From Leifsonia sp. Root1293 (GTDB taxonomy: Bacteria; Actinomycetota; Actinomycetes; Actinomycetales; Microbacteriaceae): a DNA stretch of 64,000 nt. Of this stretch, positions 17,927 to 25,990 are shown one piece after another. Both the position numbers and the translations under genes were made by a program. Under the pieces are notes generated by a model. That model made no database searches, was not told where the DNA came from, and worked only from the letters and a program-made list of their open reading frames with translations. Every line of letters starts with the position of its first letter. Position 1 is the first letter of the stretch. The stretch spans positions 867,249 to 931,248 of the forward strand of contig NZ_LMEH01000002.1 in NCBI RefSeq assembly GCF_001425325.1, in the 5' to 3' direction.

Positions 17927-18991
17927 CTAGCCGAGCGCCGCGACGAGGTCGTCGTAGAGGTCGTCGACGTGCTCGAGTCCGACCGACAGGCGTACGAGGC
18001 CCTCGGGGATGGTCTCGTGTTCCGCGGCCCAGCGACGACGGCGCTCGAAGGTCGACTCCACGCCGCCCAGGCTGGTGGCGTGCAGCCACAGCGCCGTGCG
18101 CGGCACGAGGGCGTCGGCGGCATCCGCCCCGCCTCTGACCACGATCGAGATGATGGCGCCGAAGCCGGGGTAGCGCACTTCCTCGAGCGCGGGGTGATCG
18201 GCCAGACGGCGAACCAACTCCTGCGCCGTCGCCTGCGCGCGCTCGACGCGCACCGACAGGGTGCGGAGGCCGCGCAGTGCAAGGAAGGCCTCGAGGGGGG
18301 ACGGGATGGCCCCGTAGAGGGAACGGCGGCCGAGCACGGCGTCGTGGTGCGCATCCGTGGCCGTGATGACGGCACCGAGGAGAACGTCGCTGTGACCGGC
18401 GATGTACTTGGTGGCCGAATGCACCGAGATGTCGGCACCGAGCTCGAGCGGGCGCTGCAACACCGGGGTCGCGAAGGTGTTGTCGACGACGACGATGGCT
18501 CCGGCTGCGTGGGCTGCCTCGGAGATGGCGGGGATGTCCGCGACCTCGAGGGCCGGGTTGGTGGGCGATTCGATCCAGACCATGGCGGCACCGGCGGATG
18601 CATCAGCAACCGCGGCTGCATCGGCGATGTCGACGTACACGACGTTCAGCCGCCCCTCGCGGGCCCGGTCGTCGAGCTGCAGAACCGTGCCCGTGTACGA
18701 GCGGCGCGGCGCCACGACGACTCCGCCCGGCTCGACGAGGTCGAGCACGGCCGAGATGGCGGCGAGGCCGGACGCGAAGGAGAGGCAGCGCCCGCCCTCG
18801 AGGGTGCCGAGGGCGTCCTCGAACGCCGTCCACGACGGGTTGGCGTAGCGGCCGTACTCGCGCTCGCCACCTGCGACGTAGGTGGAGGCGAGGGTGATGG
18901 GCACATTGAGCGGCTCGTCGACCTCACGCGCCGGACGACCCGCGATGATGGCGAGCGTCTCGGGGTGGAAGGCTGGATTCTGCTCGTGCAC
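17927..18991 (-). CDS. Cystathionine gamma-synthase/lyase-like PLP enzyme
   Basis: 354 residues of the Cys/Met metabolism PLP-dependent family. STYVAGGEREYGRYANPSWTAFE, CLSFASGLAAISAVL, WIESPTNPALEVAD, VVDNTFATPVLQRPLELGADI and SVHSATKYIAGHSDVLLGAV (Lys of SATKY binds PLP) are all present. The C-terminus SLGGVESTFERRRRW...VRLSVGLEHVDDL is typical. Trans-sulfuration or gamma-elimination; synthase and lyase cannot be told apart by eye. GTG start at 18991 has GGAGGT only three bases upstream, a tight spacing; no better start is in frame. Confidence 0.88.
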   Translation of the reverse strand: MHEQNPAFHPETLAIIAGRPAREVDEPLNVPITLASTYVAGGEREYGRYANPSWTAFEDALGTLEGGRCLSFASGLAAISAVLDLVEPGGVVVAPRRSYTGTVLQLDDRAREGRLNVVYVDIADAAAVADASAGAAMVWIESPTNPALEVADIPAISEAAHAAGAIVVVDNTFATPVLQRPLELGADISVHSATKYIAGHSDVLLGAVITATDAHHDAVLGRRSLYGAIPSPLEAFLALRGLRTLSVRVERAQATAQELVRRLADHPALEEVRYPGFGAIISIVVRGGADAADALVPRTALWLHATSLGGVESTFERRRRWAAEHETIPEGLVRLSVGLEHVDDLYDDLVAALG

Positions 18992-19058
18992 GGGACCTCC
19001 GGTTCGCCTGGGGCGCGTCTCGTGCGCCGGTTCCAGTATCGGGGATCGACGACGAGCG

Positions 19059-19673
19059 TTACGTCGGAAGCGTCGCTGACAGCAGCCCGAGGATCGGCTC
19101 GGGGATGCGCTCCGCGGGAATGCGTTCGGCGAAGGCCCGCGCCACGCGAGCCTTGCGTCCGGCCCCGGCACCGATGAACCTGTGCAGCTGGTCGGCCAGT
19201 GCGCGCTCGCGCTGCGCCGGCTGCCGCCGCATCCCCTCGAACCTGGCGCCCTCGCCCTGCTCCGCGATGATCGCAACGGCCACGTCGATGCCCAGAGCAC
19301 GGATGAGTTCGTCCTCCAGGTCGTGCCTGCAGGCGAAGAACCCCAGCTCCTCGAGTGGCACGGGGTGGGCGGCATCCGCGAGCCCCACGCGTTCGAGGGC
19401 CCGGCGGTAGACCGGAACCTCCTGCTCGTCGCAGAGGCCGGTCAGAGCCAGCCCCTGATCGGTGGCCCGTGTGATCTCGAGGAAGCGCGGCAGGCTGTTG
19501 GCGCCGCCCATGCCGACGACGGCCGTGCCCTCGCCCGGCAGATCGCGACCCACTGTGGCCGCGAACTGCAGCACGGCCTCCCTGTCGCTGTCGCCCTCGA
19601 CGAGCACGACGCGTCTGAGGGGGCGGATGCCGGCGCTCGCCGCGGCGAAACGGGCGAGGTCGGCCGGGTCCAT
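19059..19673 (-). CDS. Stand-alone TOPRIM-domain protein (OLD-nuclease-like)
   Basis: 204 residues. VVLVEGDSDREAVLQFA is the TOPRIM EG(D/x)S motif, and TGLCDEQEVPVYRRALERVG supplies the DxE-like second acidic element; FFACRHDLEDELIRALG matches the C-terminal part of OLD-family TOPRIM proteins. The ATPase half of OLD nucleases is absent, so this is a nuclease-type TOPRIM protein on its own. I start at ATG 19673 (MDPADLARF) because the frame upstream overlaps the divergent cytochrome gene. Role unknown; DNA repair or phage defence is possible but unproven. Confidence 0.75.
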   Translation of the reverse strand: MDPADLARFAAASAGIRPLRRVVLVEGDSDREAVLQFAATVGRDLPGEGTAVVGMGGANSLPRFLEITRATDQGLALTGLCDEQEVPVYRRALERVGLADAAHPVPLEELGFFACRHDLEDELIRALGIDVAVAIIAEQGEGARFEGMRRQPAQRERALADQLHRFIGAGAGRKARVARAFAERIPAERIPEPILGLLSATLPT

Positions 19674-19759
19674 GTGCTCAGGCTGGCACACGGAGGTGGC
19701 CGGCCGCTGCACTGCGGGCGCCGGCTTGCATCCGCGCGGCGGCTTTGCGAAGGTGAGAC

Positions 19760-20707
19760 GTGCCGAAACCCGACCGTCCCGCGTTCGCGGGCGTGCCGTT
19801 GCGCCGGCTCGCATGGCTGATCCCCGCGGCGATCGTGGCCTTCGCCGCCGTCGTGCTCCTGGCGCGCTGGGCGCGGGGGCTTCCGGAGGTCGCCGCCTTT
19901 CTCGCCGAGTATCCCGGCGGCACCACGCCTCCCGAGGGAGCCCCCGTCGGCATCCCCGCCTGGCTGGCCTGGCAGCACTTCCTCAGCGCGTTCCTGCTCG
20001 TGATGCTGGTGCGCACGGGCATGCTGCTCAAGTCCGGGGTGCGCCCGCCGGCGTTCTGGACCCGCGACAACACTCGCTGGCCGCGCACGAAGCGCGCACC
20101 GCGCCGGCTCGGCATCCCGCTCTGGCTGCACCTGGTCGTCGATGCGCTCTGGGTGCTCTGCGGCCTCTCGTACGTCGTGCTGTTGTTCGCCACCGGCCAG
20201 TGGGTGCGCATCGTGCCCACGGACTGGGGGGTGGTGCCGAACACGATCTCGGCGCTGCTGCAGTACGCGTCGCTCGACTGGCCGGTCGAGGACTCGTGGG
20301 TCTCCTACAACGCCGCCCAGCTGCTGAGCTACTTCGCGGTCGTGTTCCTGGCGTCGCCGCTCGCGATCATCACGGGCCTGCGCCTCTCGCCGATCTGGCC
20401 GATGGAGGGCGCCTGGTCGCGGGTGTTCCCCGAGAAGCTGGCGCGGGCTCTGCACTACCCCGTGATGCTGTTCTTCCTCGCCTTCACGGCTGTGCACGTC
20501 TTCCTGGTGCTCACCACCGGCGCCCTGCGCAACCTCAACATCATGTACGCCGCCCGCGACTCCGACGACTGGGTCGGCTTCATCATCTTCCTGATCTCGG
20601 TGGTGGCCATGGTCGGGGCGTGGCTGCTGGCGAAGCCCCTGGTGCTGGTGCCGCTCGCCGCGCGGTTCGGCCGCGTGCAGGGAGTGCGGCCGCCGCAGAA
20701 GCGCTGA
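19760..20707 (+). CDS. Cytochrome b/b6 (b561-like) membrane protein
   Basis: 315 residues with five or six membrane helices. Histidines placed in helices (AWQHFLSAFLLV, WLHLVVDALWVL, ALHYPVMLFFLAFTAVHVFL) suit axial haem ligation as in the Ni/Fe-hydrogenase/formate-dehydrogenase cytochrome b561 group. It would carry electrons between quinone and a soluble or periplasmic partner. GTG start at 19760 with AAGG upstream. No catalytic partner is adjacent; a sulfite-oxidase-fold molybdoenzyme lies 15 kb away, and a link is speculative. Confidence 0.78.
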   Translation: MPKPDRPAFAGVPLRRLAWLIPAAIVAFAAVVLLARWARGLPEVAAFLAEYPGGTTPPEGAPVGIPAWLAWQHFLSAFLLVMLVRTGMLLKSGVRPPAFWTRDNTRWPRTKRAPRRLGIPLWLHLVVDALWVLCGLSYVVLLFATGQWVRIVPTDWGVVPNTISALLQYASLDWPVEDSWVSYNAAQLLSYFAVVFLASPLAIITGLRLSPIWPMEGAWSRVFPEKLARALHYPVMLFFLAFTAVHVFLVLTTGALRNLNIMYAARDSDDWVGFIIFLISVVAMVGAWLLAKPLVLVPLAARFGRVQGVRPPQKR

Positions 20708-20728
20708 GCCGAGCGGCCCACGCAACGT

Positions 20729-20888
20729 GCGGACTCACCGGCTCGCGGACTCACCGACTCGCGGACTCACCGACTCGCCACTTGTGGCCGCTCGACGGCG
20801 TCGCGAGCGACCACACGTGGCGAGCCGACGAAGCACGAGCGACCACAAGTGGCGAGCGAGTGAGTCGCAGACGGCCACACCTGGCGAG
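20729..20888. repeat. Intergenic repeat cluster: 16-bp tandem triplet plus four ~21-bp palindromic units
   Basis: The unit GCGGACTCACCGACTC occurs three times in tandem (20729-20776, first copy one mismatch). It runs into four copies of a second element centred on CCACANGTGG with CGAG arms: 20774-20794 (inverted), 20804-20824, 20836-20856 and 20868-20888 (more divergent). Two further copies are at 39721-39773. This fills the gap between the cytochrome and hemerythrin genes, which converge here, so it may also act as a transcription stop. Confidence 0.8.
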
Positions 20889-20900
20889 CCGCCGACCCGC

Positions 20901-21377
20901 TCACTCCGCGAGCGGACCGAAGTAGCGGCGCGGGCTCGCATCCGTCGACGAGACCTCGATGGTGTCGAGCACGCCCAGCAGCTGGCGCTCCTCGTAGCCG
21001 AAGTGCGACGTCATGATGGCGCCGATGCCGTCGAGGTGTCCGAGCAGTACAGCCGGCTCGTCGCCGGAGTTCAGTGCGAGCTCGACCCCGCGGATGAGGT
21101 GGGCGATCATGCTGTGATCCTGCATGAGCCGGGCGATGACCGGCTCGAGCTCCGGATGCTGCCGCGCGATCTCGGGGAACAGGGCGGTGTCCTCGCTCAC
21201 GTGGTGGCCGTCGAGTGCCACGCAGAAGCCCCAGCAGAACAGCCTGATGTCTCGGGCGACGGATGCCGCGTCCCCGCCGGCCTCGATCGTGTCGCGCGCC
21301 GCGTCCAGAGCCTGGCGCAGGCGCTCGTGAACTGCCCGCATCTCGTCGCCCCACGCGATCACTCTCTCGGTGCTCAT
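20901..21377 (-). CDS. Hemerythrin HHE-domain protein
   Basis: 158 residues (from MSTERVIAWGDEM). Histidines and acids in the HHE pattern: MRAVHERLRQAL, VALDGHHVSEDTALFPEIARQHPE, MQDHSMIAHLI and TSHFGYEERQLLG, forming a four-helix bundle with a di-iron site. Members bind oxygen or nitric oxide or sense redox state. The ATG at 21377 is chosen since GATCAT lies seven bases upstream; an ATG three codons earlier is possible. Divergent from the hydrolase gene with 55 bp between. Confidence 0.85.
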   Translation of the reverse strand: MSTERVIAWGDEMRAVHERLRQALDAARDTIEAGGDAASVARDIRLFCWGFCVALDGHHVSEDTALFPEIARQHPELEPVIARLMQDHSMIAHLIRGVELALNSGDEPAVLLGHLDGIGAIMTSHFGYEERQLLGVLDTIEVSSTDASPRRYFGPLAE

Positions 21378-21432
21378 CCCGACCATGATCCCACCCCAGC
21401 GCGGCGACCCGCCTTCCGTCTACACTCGCCGG

Positions 21433-22281
21433 ATGACCACCGAGCTCGACGTCGCCACCTCAGACGGCCGCATCCTGCACGCCTACGACACCGGCGCCGA
21501 TGCCGGGTCCGGCCTCGCCCTGGTGTGGCATCACGGTTCGCCTCAGACCGGAGCGCCTCTCGAGCCGGTGCTCGCCGCGACGCGAGAGCGGGGAATCCGC
21601 CTGGTGAGCTATGGGCGGCCCAGCTACGGCGGATCGACCCCGAACCCCGGACGCGACGTCGCCTCAGCCGCGGCGGATGTCGCGGCGGTGGCTGACGCCA
21701 TCGGCATCGAGCGGTTCGCCGTCATGGGAGCATCGGGCGGCGGCCCGCACGCACTCGCCTGCGCCGCCCTGCTGCCCGAGCGGGTGCGCGGCGTCGTGAC
21801 CATCGCCGGCATCGCGCCCTTCACGGAGCGCTTCGACTGGTTCGGCGGCATGGTCGCCCCGGGAGGACTGAAGTCGGCCCTCGCCGACGGTGGCACGGGC
21901 CGCGCCGCCTTCGCCGAGGTCGACGAGTTCGACCCCGAGCAGTTCATCGCCGCCGACTTCGCCGCCCTCGACGGGGCATGGTCGGCGCTCGGCGATGACG
22001 TCGGTCGATCGGCGGAGTGGGGCGACGACGGCCTCATCGACGACGACGTGGCATTCACCTCGCCGTGGGGCTTCGATCTCGAGCAGGTGGCGGCGCCGGT
22101 GCTGCTCGTGCAGGGCGACCTCGATCGCGTCGTGCCGCGCCTGCACGCCTCATGGATGCTGAGCCTGCTGCCCAACGCCCAGCTCTGGGCGCGACCGGAC
22201 GACGGCCACGTCTCCGTGCTCTCGGTGATTCCGGATGCGCTCGACAGGCTCGCCGTGCTGATCAGAGCGAACGAGGCGTAG
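21433..22281 (+). CDS. Alpha/beta hydrolase
   Basis: 282 residues. Nucleophile elbow GASGGG in FAVMGASGGGPHALACAALLPERV, Asp in VQGDLDRVVP and His in DDGHVSV make a complete Ser-Asp-His triad; WHHGSPQTG is the oxyanion-side HG motif. The substrate is unknown. TACACT lies six bases before the ATG at 21433 with no Shine-Dalgarno, so translation is probably leaderless. Confidence 0.87.
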   Translation: MTTELDVATSDGRILHAYDTGADAGSGLALVWHHGSPQTGAPLEPVLAATRERGIRLVSYGRPSYGGSTPNPGRDVASAAADVAAVADAIGIERFAVMGASGGGPHALACAALLPERVRGVVTIAGIAPFTERFDWFGGMVAPGGLKSALADGGTGRAAFAEVDEFDPEQFIAADFAALDGAWSALGDDVGRSAEWGDDGLIDDDVAFTSPWGFDLEQVAAPVLLVQGDLDRVVPRLHASWMLSLLPNAQLWARPDDGHVSVLSVIPDALDRLAVLIRANEA

Positions 22282-22306
22282 AGGCCCGCGCCGGGCGCGG
22301 GTCACC

Positions 22307-22456
22307 TCACTCCGCTGTCGGCTGCTCCCCGCGTCCGCCCTCGAGCTCATCGGCAGTGTCGTCGGGATTGAACGACTGCTCGTCGACCTCGTCGGCTGCG
22401 TCGGCCTCGCGCCCGGGCTGCTCATCCGGGTAGTTGGTCGATGTTGAGTCGGTCAT
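22307..22456 (-). CDS. Small acidic hypothetical protein
   Basis: 49 residues, rich in Asp and Glu, MTDSTSTNYPDEQPGREA at the start and no hydrophobic segment. GAGGAGCAC lies before the ATG at 22456, a good ribosome-binding site, which is the main reason to call it. Such short acidic proteins are common in Microbacteriaceae and have no known function. The frame upstream to 22603 lacks a ribosome-binding site. Confidence 0.6.
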   Translation of the reverse strand: MTDSTSTNYPDEQPGREADAADEVDEQSFNPDDTADELEGGRGEQPTAE

Positions 22457-22661
22457 CGTTGTGCTCCTCGTCTCATCCGCCACGGTCCGGTGACCGCCGC
22501 TGGTGCGAGCGTACGCCGATGCGCAACGGATGCCGAGACCTTGACACGCGGCATCCGGCAGCGGCACCCGTCGCAGAACGCGGCTGGCGAAGCGCCGTGT
22601 CAAGGGAGCGAATTCGGCCGGTCAGAAGCCCATACTGGGATTCCCTACCGCAGGAGCTGCC

Positions 22662-23699
22662 ATGAAGATCCAGAACGCCTTCCGTCTCGGGCTCATCGGC
22701 ACACTGGGGGTCGGGCTCGGCATCCTGATCCTGATGTCGATCGTCTCACTCGCGACGATCCTCACCTACATCGGAGCCGCACTGTTCCTGGCGCTCGGCA
22801 TCGAACCCCTCATCTCGTTCCTCGAACGCCGAGGCTTCAAGCGCTGGCTCGCCCTGCTCACCACCATGGTGGTGCTGCTGGCGGCGATCGCGGGACTCGT
22901 CTGGGCCATCGTGCCGGTGATCGTCGACCAGTCGACGCAGGCCATCGAGGGCATCACGAAGTGGGTGCAGAGCGGCGATGCGCTCGACCTGCTGCATCAG
23001 GCCCAGCAGCAGTTCCCGACGATCGTGAACCAGGACAACCTCGACTCCGTCGTGTCCTATTTCCAGGACAACGCCGGGAAGATCGGCGGCGGAGTGCTGC
23101 AGGTCGGCCTCGGCATCATCAGCGGGTTCTTCGCCACGATCATCGTGATCATCCTCACGATCTACTTCACGTCGTCGCTGCCCGCGATCAAGCGCAGCAC
23201 CTACCAGCTGGTTCCCGCCACGAAGCGTTCGCGCTTCAGCGAACTGGCCGACCAGATCACCGACTCCGTCGGCAAGTACGTCATGGGCCAGGTGGCGCTC
23301 GCGCTCTGCAACGGAATCCTGAGCGCCATCTTCCTGACCATCATCGGGGCGAAGTTCGCGATCCTGTTGGCGGTCATCGCCTTCACGTTCTCGCTCATCC
23401 CGCTGGTCGGAACCATCACCGGTTCGGTGATCATCGTGGCGTTCTGCCTGATCTCCGGACCTCAGACGGCCATCGCCGCGGCGATCTACTACATCATCTA
23501 CATGCAGGTGGAGGCCTACATCCTGAGCCCGCGCATCATGAATCGAGCTGTGTCGGTTCCGGGCGCGGTCGTCGTGATCGCGGCACTCGCCGGCGGATCC
23601 CTGCTCGGCATCCTGGGCGCACTGGTCGCCATCCCCGTGGCCGCCTCGATCCTGCTCATCATCAAGCAGGTCGTCGTGCCGCGTCAGAACGAACTCTGA
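22662..23699 (+). CDS. AI-2E family transporter
   Basis: 345 residues with about eight membrane helices. LTYIGAALFLALGIEPLISFLERRGFKRWLA near the start, FATIIVIILTIYFTSSLPAIKR in the middle and LIPLVGTITGSVIIVAF...YILSPRIMNRAVSVPGAVVVIAAL at the end are characteristic of the TqsA/YdiK/PerM superfamily. Members export signals or ions; the substrate here is unknown. GGAGCTGCC precedes the ATG. Confidence 0.9.
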   Translation: MKIQNAFRLGLIGTLGVGLGILILMSIVSLATILTYIGAALFLALGIEPLISFLERRGFKRWLALLTTMVVLLAAIAGLVWAIVPVIVDQSTQAIEGITKWVQSGDALDLLHQAQQQFPTIVNQDNLDSVVSYFQDNAGKIGGGVLQVGLGIISGFFATIIVIILTIYFTSSLPAIKRSTYQLVPATKRSRFSELADQITDSVGKYVMGQVALALCNGILSAIFLTIIGAKFAILLAVIAFTFSLIPLVGTITGSVIIVAFCLISGPQTAIAAAIYYIIYMQVEAYILSPRIMNRAVSVPGAVVVIAALAGGSLLGILGALVAIPVAASILLIIKQVVVPRQNEL

Positions 23700-23741
23700 C
23701 GCGGCCGCATCCGCGGTCCGCGTCTGAGATGCCCGTTCAGA

Positions 23742-24134
23742 TCAGAACTTCTTGCCCTCTGCCTTGGCCTTGATCGCGTCGAATTCGCCGGCGGTGATGA
23801 CGCCCTGGTCGCGCAGGGCGGCGGCCTTGGCGATCTCCGCCTGCGGGTCGGCGTAGGACTGCGCCTGGATCGAGGAGCGGTCCTCGGAGAGGATCTCGGT
23901 GTTCGCCCTGGCGGCTGAACGCTCGTTCATGCCCCTGCCCCTGGCGATCAGGTAGACCACCGCGGTGACGAAGGGCAGGAACACCATCGCGATGATCCAG
24001 AGCGCCTTGAACCCGCCGTGCAGCGTCTTGTCGCGGAAGATGTCGGCGAGGATGTAGATGAGCACGAACAGGTAGGCGATGTAGGCGAACGCCCACAAGA
24101 AGACCCAGGCGAAGCCCCAGAAGTCGTTGAACAT
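23742..24134 (-). CDS. PLDc_N/SHOCT-domain small membrane protein
   Basis: 130 residues. Two membrane helices (FAWVFLWAFAYIAYLFVLIYILADIF and ALWIIAMVFLPFVTAVVYLIARG) form a phospholipase D-nuclease-N-terminal-like module, then a linker, then a C-terminal SHOCT motif: EIAKAAALRDQGVITAGEFDAIKAKAEGKKF. SHOCT domains mediate oligomerisation. Likely envelope protein of unknown role. The ATG at 24134 has GGGAGACAACC upstream. Confidence 0.85.
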   Translation of the reverse strand: MFNDFWGFAWVFLWAFAYIAYLFVLIYILADIFRDKTLHGGFKALWIIAMVFLPFVTAVVYLIARGRGMNERSAARANTEILSEDRSSIQAQSYADPQAEIAKAAALRDQGVITAGEFDAIKAKAEGKKF

Positions 24135-24335
24135 GATGGTTGTCTCCCGTTCCGCCCGGCCCGCCCGTGCGTCTGACCACAAACTACCGCTGAGAAGTGC
24201 CGGAAGGCACGCATCTCGTCACGAGTCGGTCGGGGCCGACGGTGCACGGCACCCGCGCATCCCGATCGCGTAACACAATGGCGAGGGAGCAGAACATTCC
24301 GAACGACTGGTTTTGTTTCGATTATGCTGATCGCA

Positions 24336-24424
24336 GAGGTGGCGCGTACGGGGGTCTGCGCCACGCGTCCGCCACGCGGATGCGGAAGGGAAGCCCGGGG
24401 GGACATGGGCTTCCCTTTCCTTAT
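24336..24424 (-). ncRNA. Candidate 6C-like small RNA (two hairpins with C-rich loops)
   Basis: Read on the minus strand, an 11-bp stem (24407-24417 with 24386-24396) closes a loop of ATGTCCCCCC, and a second 7-bp stem (24358-24364 with 24339-24345) closes a loop containing CCCCC. Two neighbouring hairpins with runs of about six cytosines are the defining feature of the actinobacterial 6C RNA. The second loop has five, not six. On the plus strand the first hairpin could instead be a terminator (arm ends in CCCTTTCC). The rest of the 391-bp gap between the SHOCT and TetR genes (24135-24525) shows no coding frame. Ends and promoter are not certain. Confidence 0.42.
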
Positions 24425-24525
24425 GCGGGGCGTCGTTCTGGTGCGCTGGTCTCTGCCAGACGGAAGCTGTGTCCGGTCCACGACTTCCGCGACTAGCATG
24501 TCGGCAGCCCGCTGACAGGAGACCG

Positions 24526-25161
24526 ATGGCAACGCAGGAACGAGCTCGCGCCACGCGCGAGCGCATCATCGTCGGCGCGGCGGAGACGTTCGACAGGCGC
24601 GGCTTCGCGACGGCGTCCCTGGCCGACATCGCGGCGGCCGCGGGAGTGACCAAGGGCGCCCTGTACTTTCACTTCAGTTCGAAGGACGAGTTGGCCAGCG
24701 CCGTGATCGAGGCCCAGCACGCCGCGGCGGCCAGGTCGGCCGCGGGCATGGTGGTCACGAACGAGGATGCTCTCGAGACCGCCGTCGCGATCTCGGCCGG
24801 TCTGGCGCGCTCATTGCAGAGCGATCCGCTCACCAGGGCCGGCATCCGCCTGACCACGGAGTCCTCCGCCTTCGACGCGCCCGTCCGCGGCCCGTACGAG
24901 CACTGGCTGGCGACCTTCGAGGCGATCCTGGTGGCGGCACTCGCAGCCGGCGACCTGCGCGCCGGCTCCGATCCCGCCATGCTGGCGCGCTTCATCATCC
25001 CGTCGTTCACCGGCATCCAGATCATCTCCGAGGTCTTCACGGCGCGGGCGGATCTGCCCGAGCGGCTCGCCGAGATGTGGGGCATCGTCTTCAGGGCCGC
25101 TGTGCCCCCCGAACGCCTGGAGCGGGCTCTCGCCATGGTCGAGCGCCATCTGCGTCGATAA
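24526..25161 (+). CDS. TetR-family regulator (ScbR/gamma-butyrolactone-receptor-like)
   Basis: 211 residues. The helix-turn-helix is residues ~8-55: RERIIVGAAETFDRRGFATASLADIAAAAGVTKGALYFHFSSKDELA. The sequence QERARATRERI... and GALYFHF followed by AVIEAQH resembles the ScbR/ArpA family of signal-binding repressors. Its C-terminal domain has GIRLTTESSAFDAPVRGPYEHW. The target and ligand are unknown. GACAGGAGA precedes the ATG at 24526; it is followed 49 bp later by the glycosyltransferase gene. Confidence 0.85.
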   Translation: MATQERARATRERIIVGAAETFDRRGFATASLADIAAAAGVTKGALYFHFSSKDELASAVIEAQHAAAARSAAGMVVTNEDALETAVAISAGLARSLQSDPLTRAGIRLTTESSAFDAPVRGPYEHWLATFEAILVAALAAGDLRAGSDPAMLARFIIPSFTGIQIISEVFTARADLPERLAEMWGIVFRAAVPPERLERALAMVERHLRR

Positions 25162-25210
25162 TGGGGATGATGAACGACATGGGCGCTGGCCAGCCGGAAC
25201 GACGAACGCT

Positions 25211-25990
25211 GTGAGCGCGAACGCGCCTCGTGTGCTGGTGGTCGTGCCCACCTACTGCGAGGTCGACTCTCTGCGGCCCCTGGTGGAACGGGTGCTGGCA
25301 TCGCCGCCGAAGCCCTCCGTTCTCGTCGTCGATGACAACTCCCCGGACGGCACCGGGGTCCTGGCCGACGAGATGGCGGCATCCGAGCCGCGGATGCAGG
25401 TGCTCCACCGAGCGGGCAAGGAGGGGCTCGGCCCCGCCTACATCGCCGGCTTCCACCATGCGCTGGACGCGGGCGGATTCGACATCATCGTCGAGATGGA
25501 CGCGGACGGATCGCATCAGCCCGAGGAACTCGAGCGCCTCATCGCCGCGATCACCGAGGGAGCAGACCTGGCCATCGGCGCACGCTGGATCCCGGGCGGG
25601 CGCACAGTGCACTGGCCGTGGTATCGCAAGCTCATCTCGCGGAGTGCCACCGCCTACGCCAGGGTGATGCTGCGTTCGCACCTGCACGACATCACGTCGG
25701 GCTACCGGGCCTTCCGGGCGCCGTTCCTCGACTCGCTCGATCTCGACGGGCTGCAGAGCGCCGGTTACGCGTTCCAGATCGAGGTCGCCTGGCGCGCTGA
25801 ACGTGCGGGCGCAGACATCCGTGAAGTGCCCATCACCTTCGTGGAGCGCCATGACGGCACCTCGAAGATGACCACGGGTATCGCTCTCGAGGCGATCGGC
25901 CAGGTCACCCGATGGGGCTTCAGCCGTCGCCCTCGGGCGGCTCAGGAGTCGGATCGGGTTCCTCCGCAGCCTTCCCCACCACGATCGTGA
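25211..25990 (+). CDS. Polyprenol-phosphate mannosyltransferase (GT2, Dpm1/Ppm1 type)
   Basis: 259 residues. VLVVVPTYCEVDSLRPLVERV, VLVVDDNSPDGTGVLADEM, GLGPAYIAGFHHALD and IVEMDADGSHQPEELERL (DAD metal/nucleotide motif) are those of dolichol-phosphate mannose synthase homologues; DITSGYRAFRAPFL is also diagnostic. It makes polyprenyl-phosphate-mannose for periplasmic mannosylation of glycans or proteins. No C-terminal apolipoprotein N-acyltransferase-like or membrane domain. GTG start. The last 24 codons overlap the 3' end of the convergent penicillin-binding protein gene. Confidence 0.9.
   Translation: MSANAPRVLVVVPTYCEVDSLRPLVERVLASPPKPSVLVVDDNSPDGTGVLADEMAASEPRMQVLHRAGKEGLGPAYIAGFHHALDAGGFDIIVEMDADGSHQPEELERLIAAITEGADLAIGARWIPGGRTVHWPWYRKLISRSATAYARVMLRSHLHDITSGYRAFRAPFLDSLDLDGLQSAGYAFQIEVAWRAERAGADIREVPITFVERHDGTSKMTTGIALEAIGQVTRWGFSRRPRAAQESDRVPPQPSPPRS

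Noticed and set aside
20729-20888. Possible attachment site or integron array
   Set aside because: No integrase, recombinase or cassette genes near; the same element occurs at another intergenic site, fitting a dispersed repeat.
24386-24417. Simple plus-strand terminator as the full explanation of the hairpin
   Set aside because: Not fully rejected, but no gene on the plus strand ends upstream of it, so a terminator there would have nothing to end unless a small RNA is transcribed.
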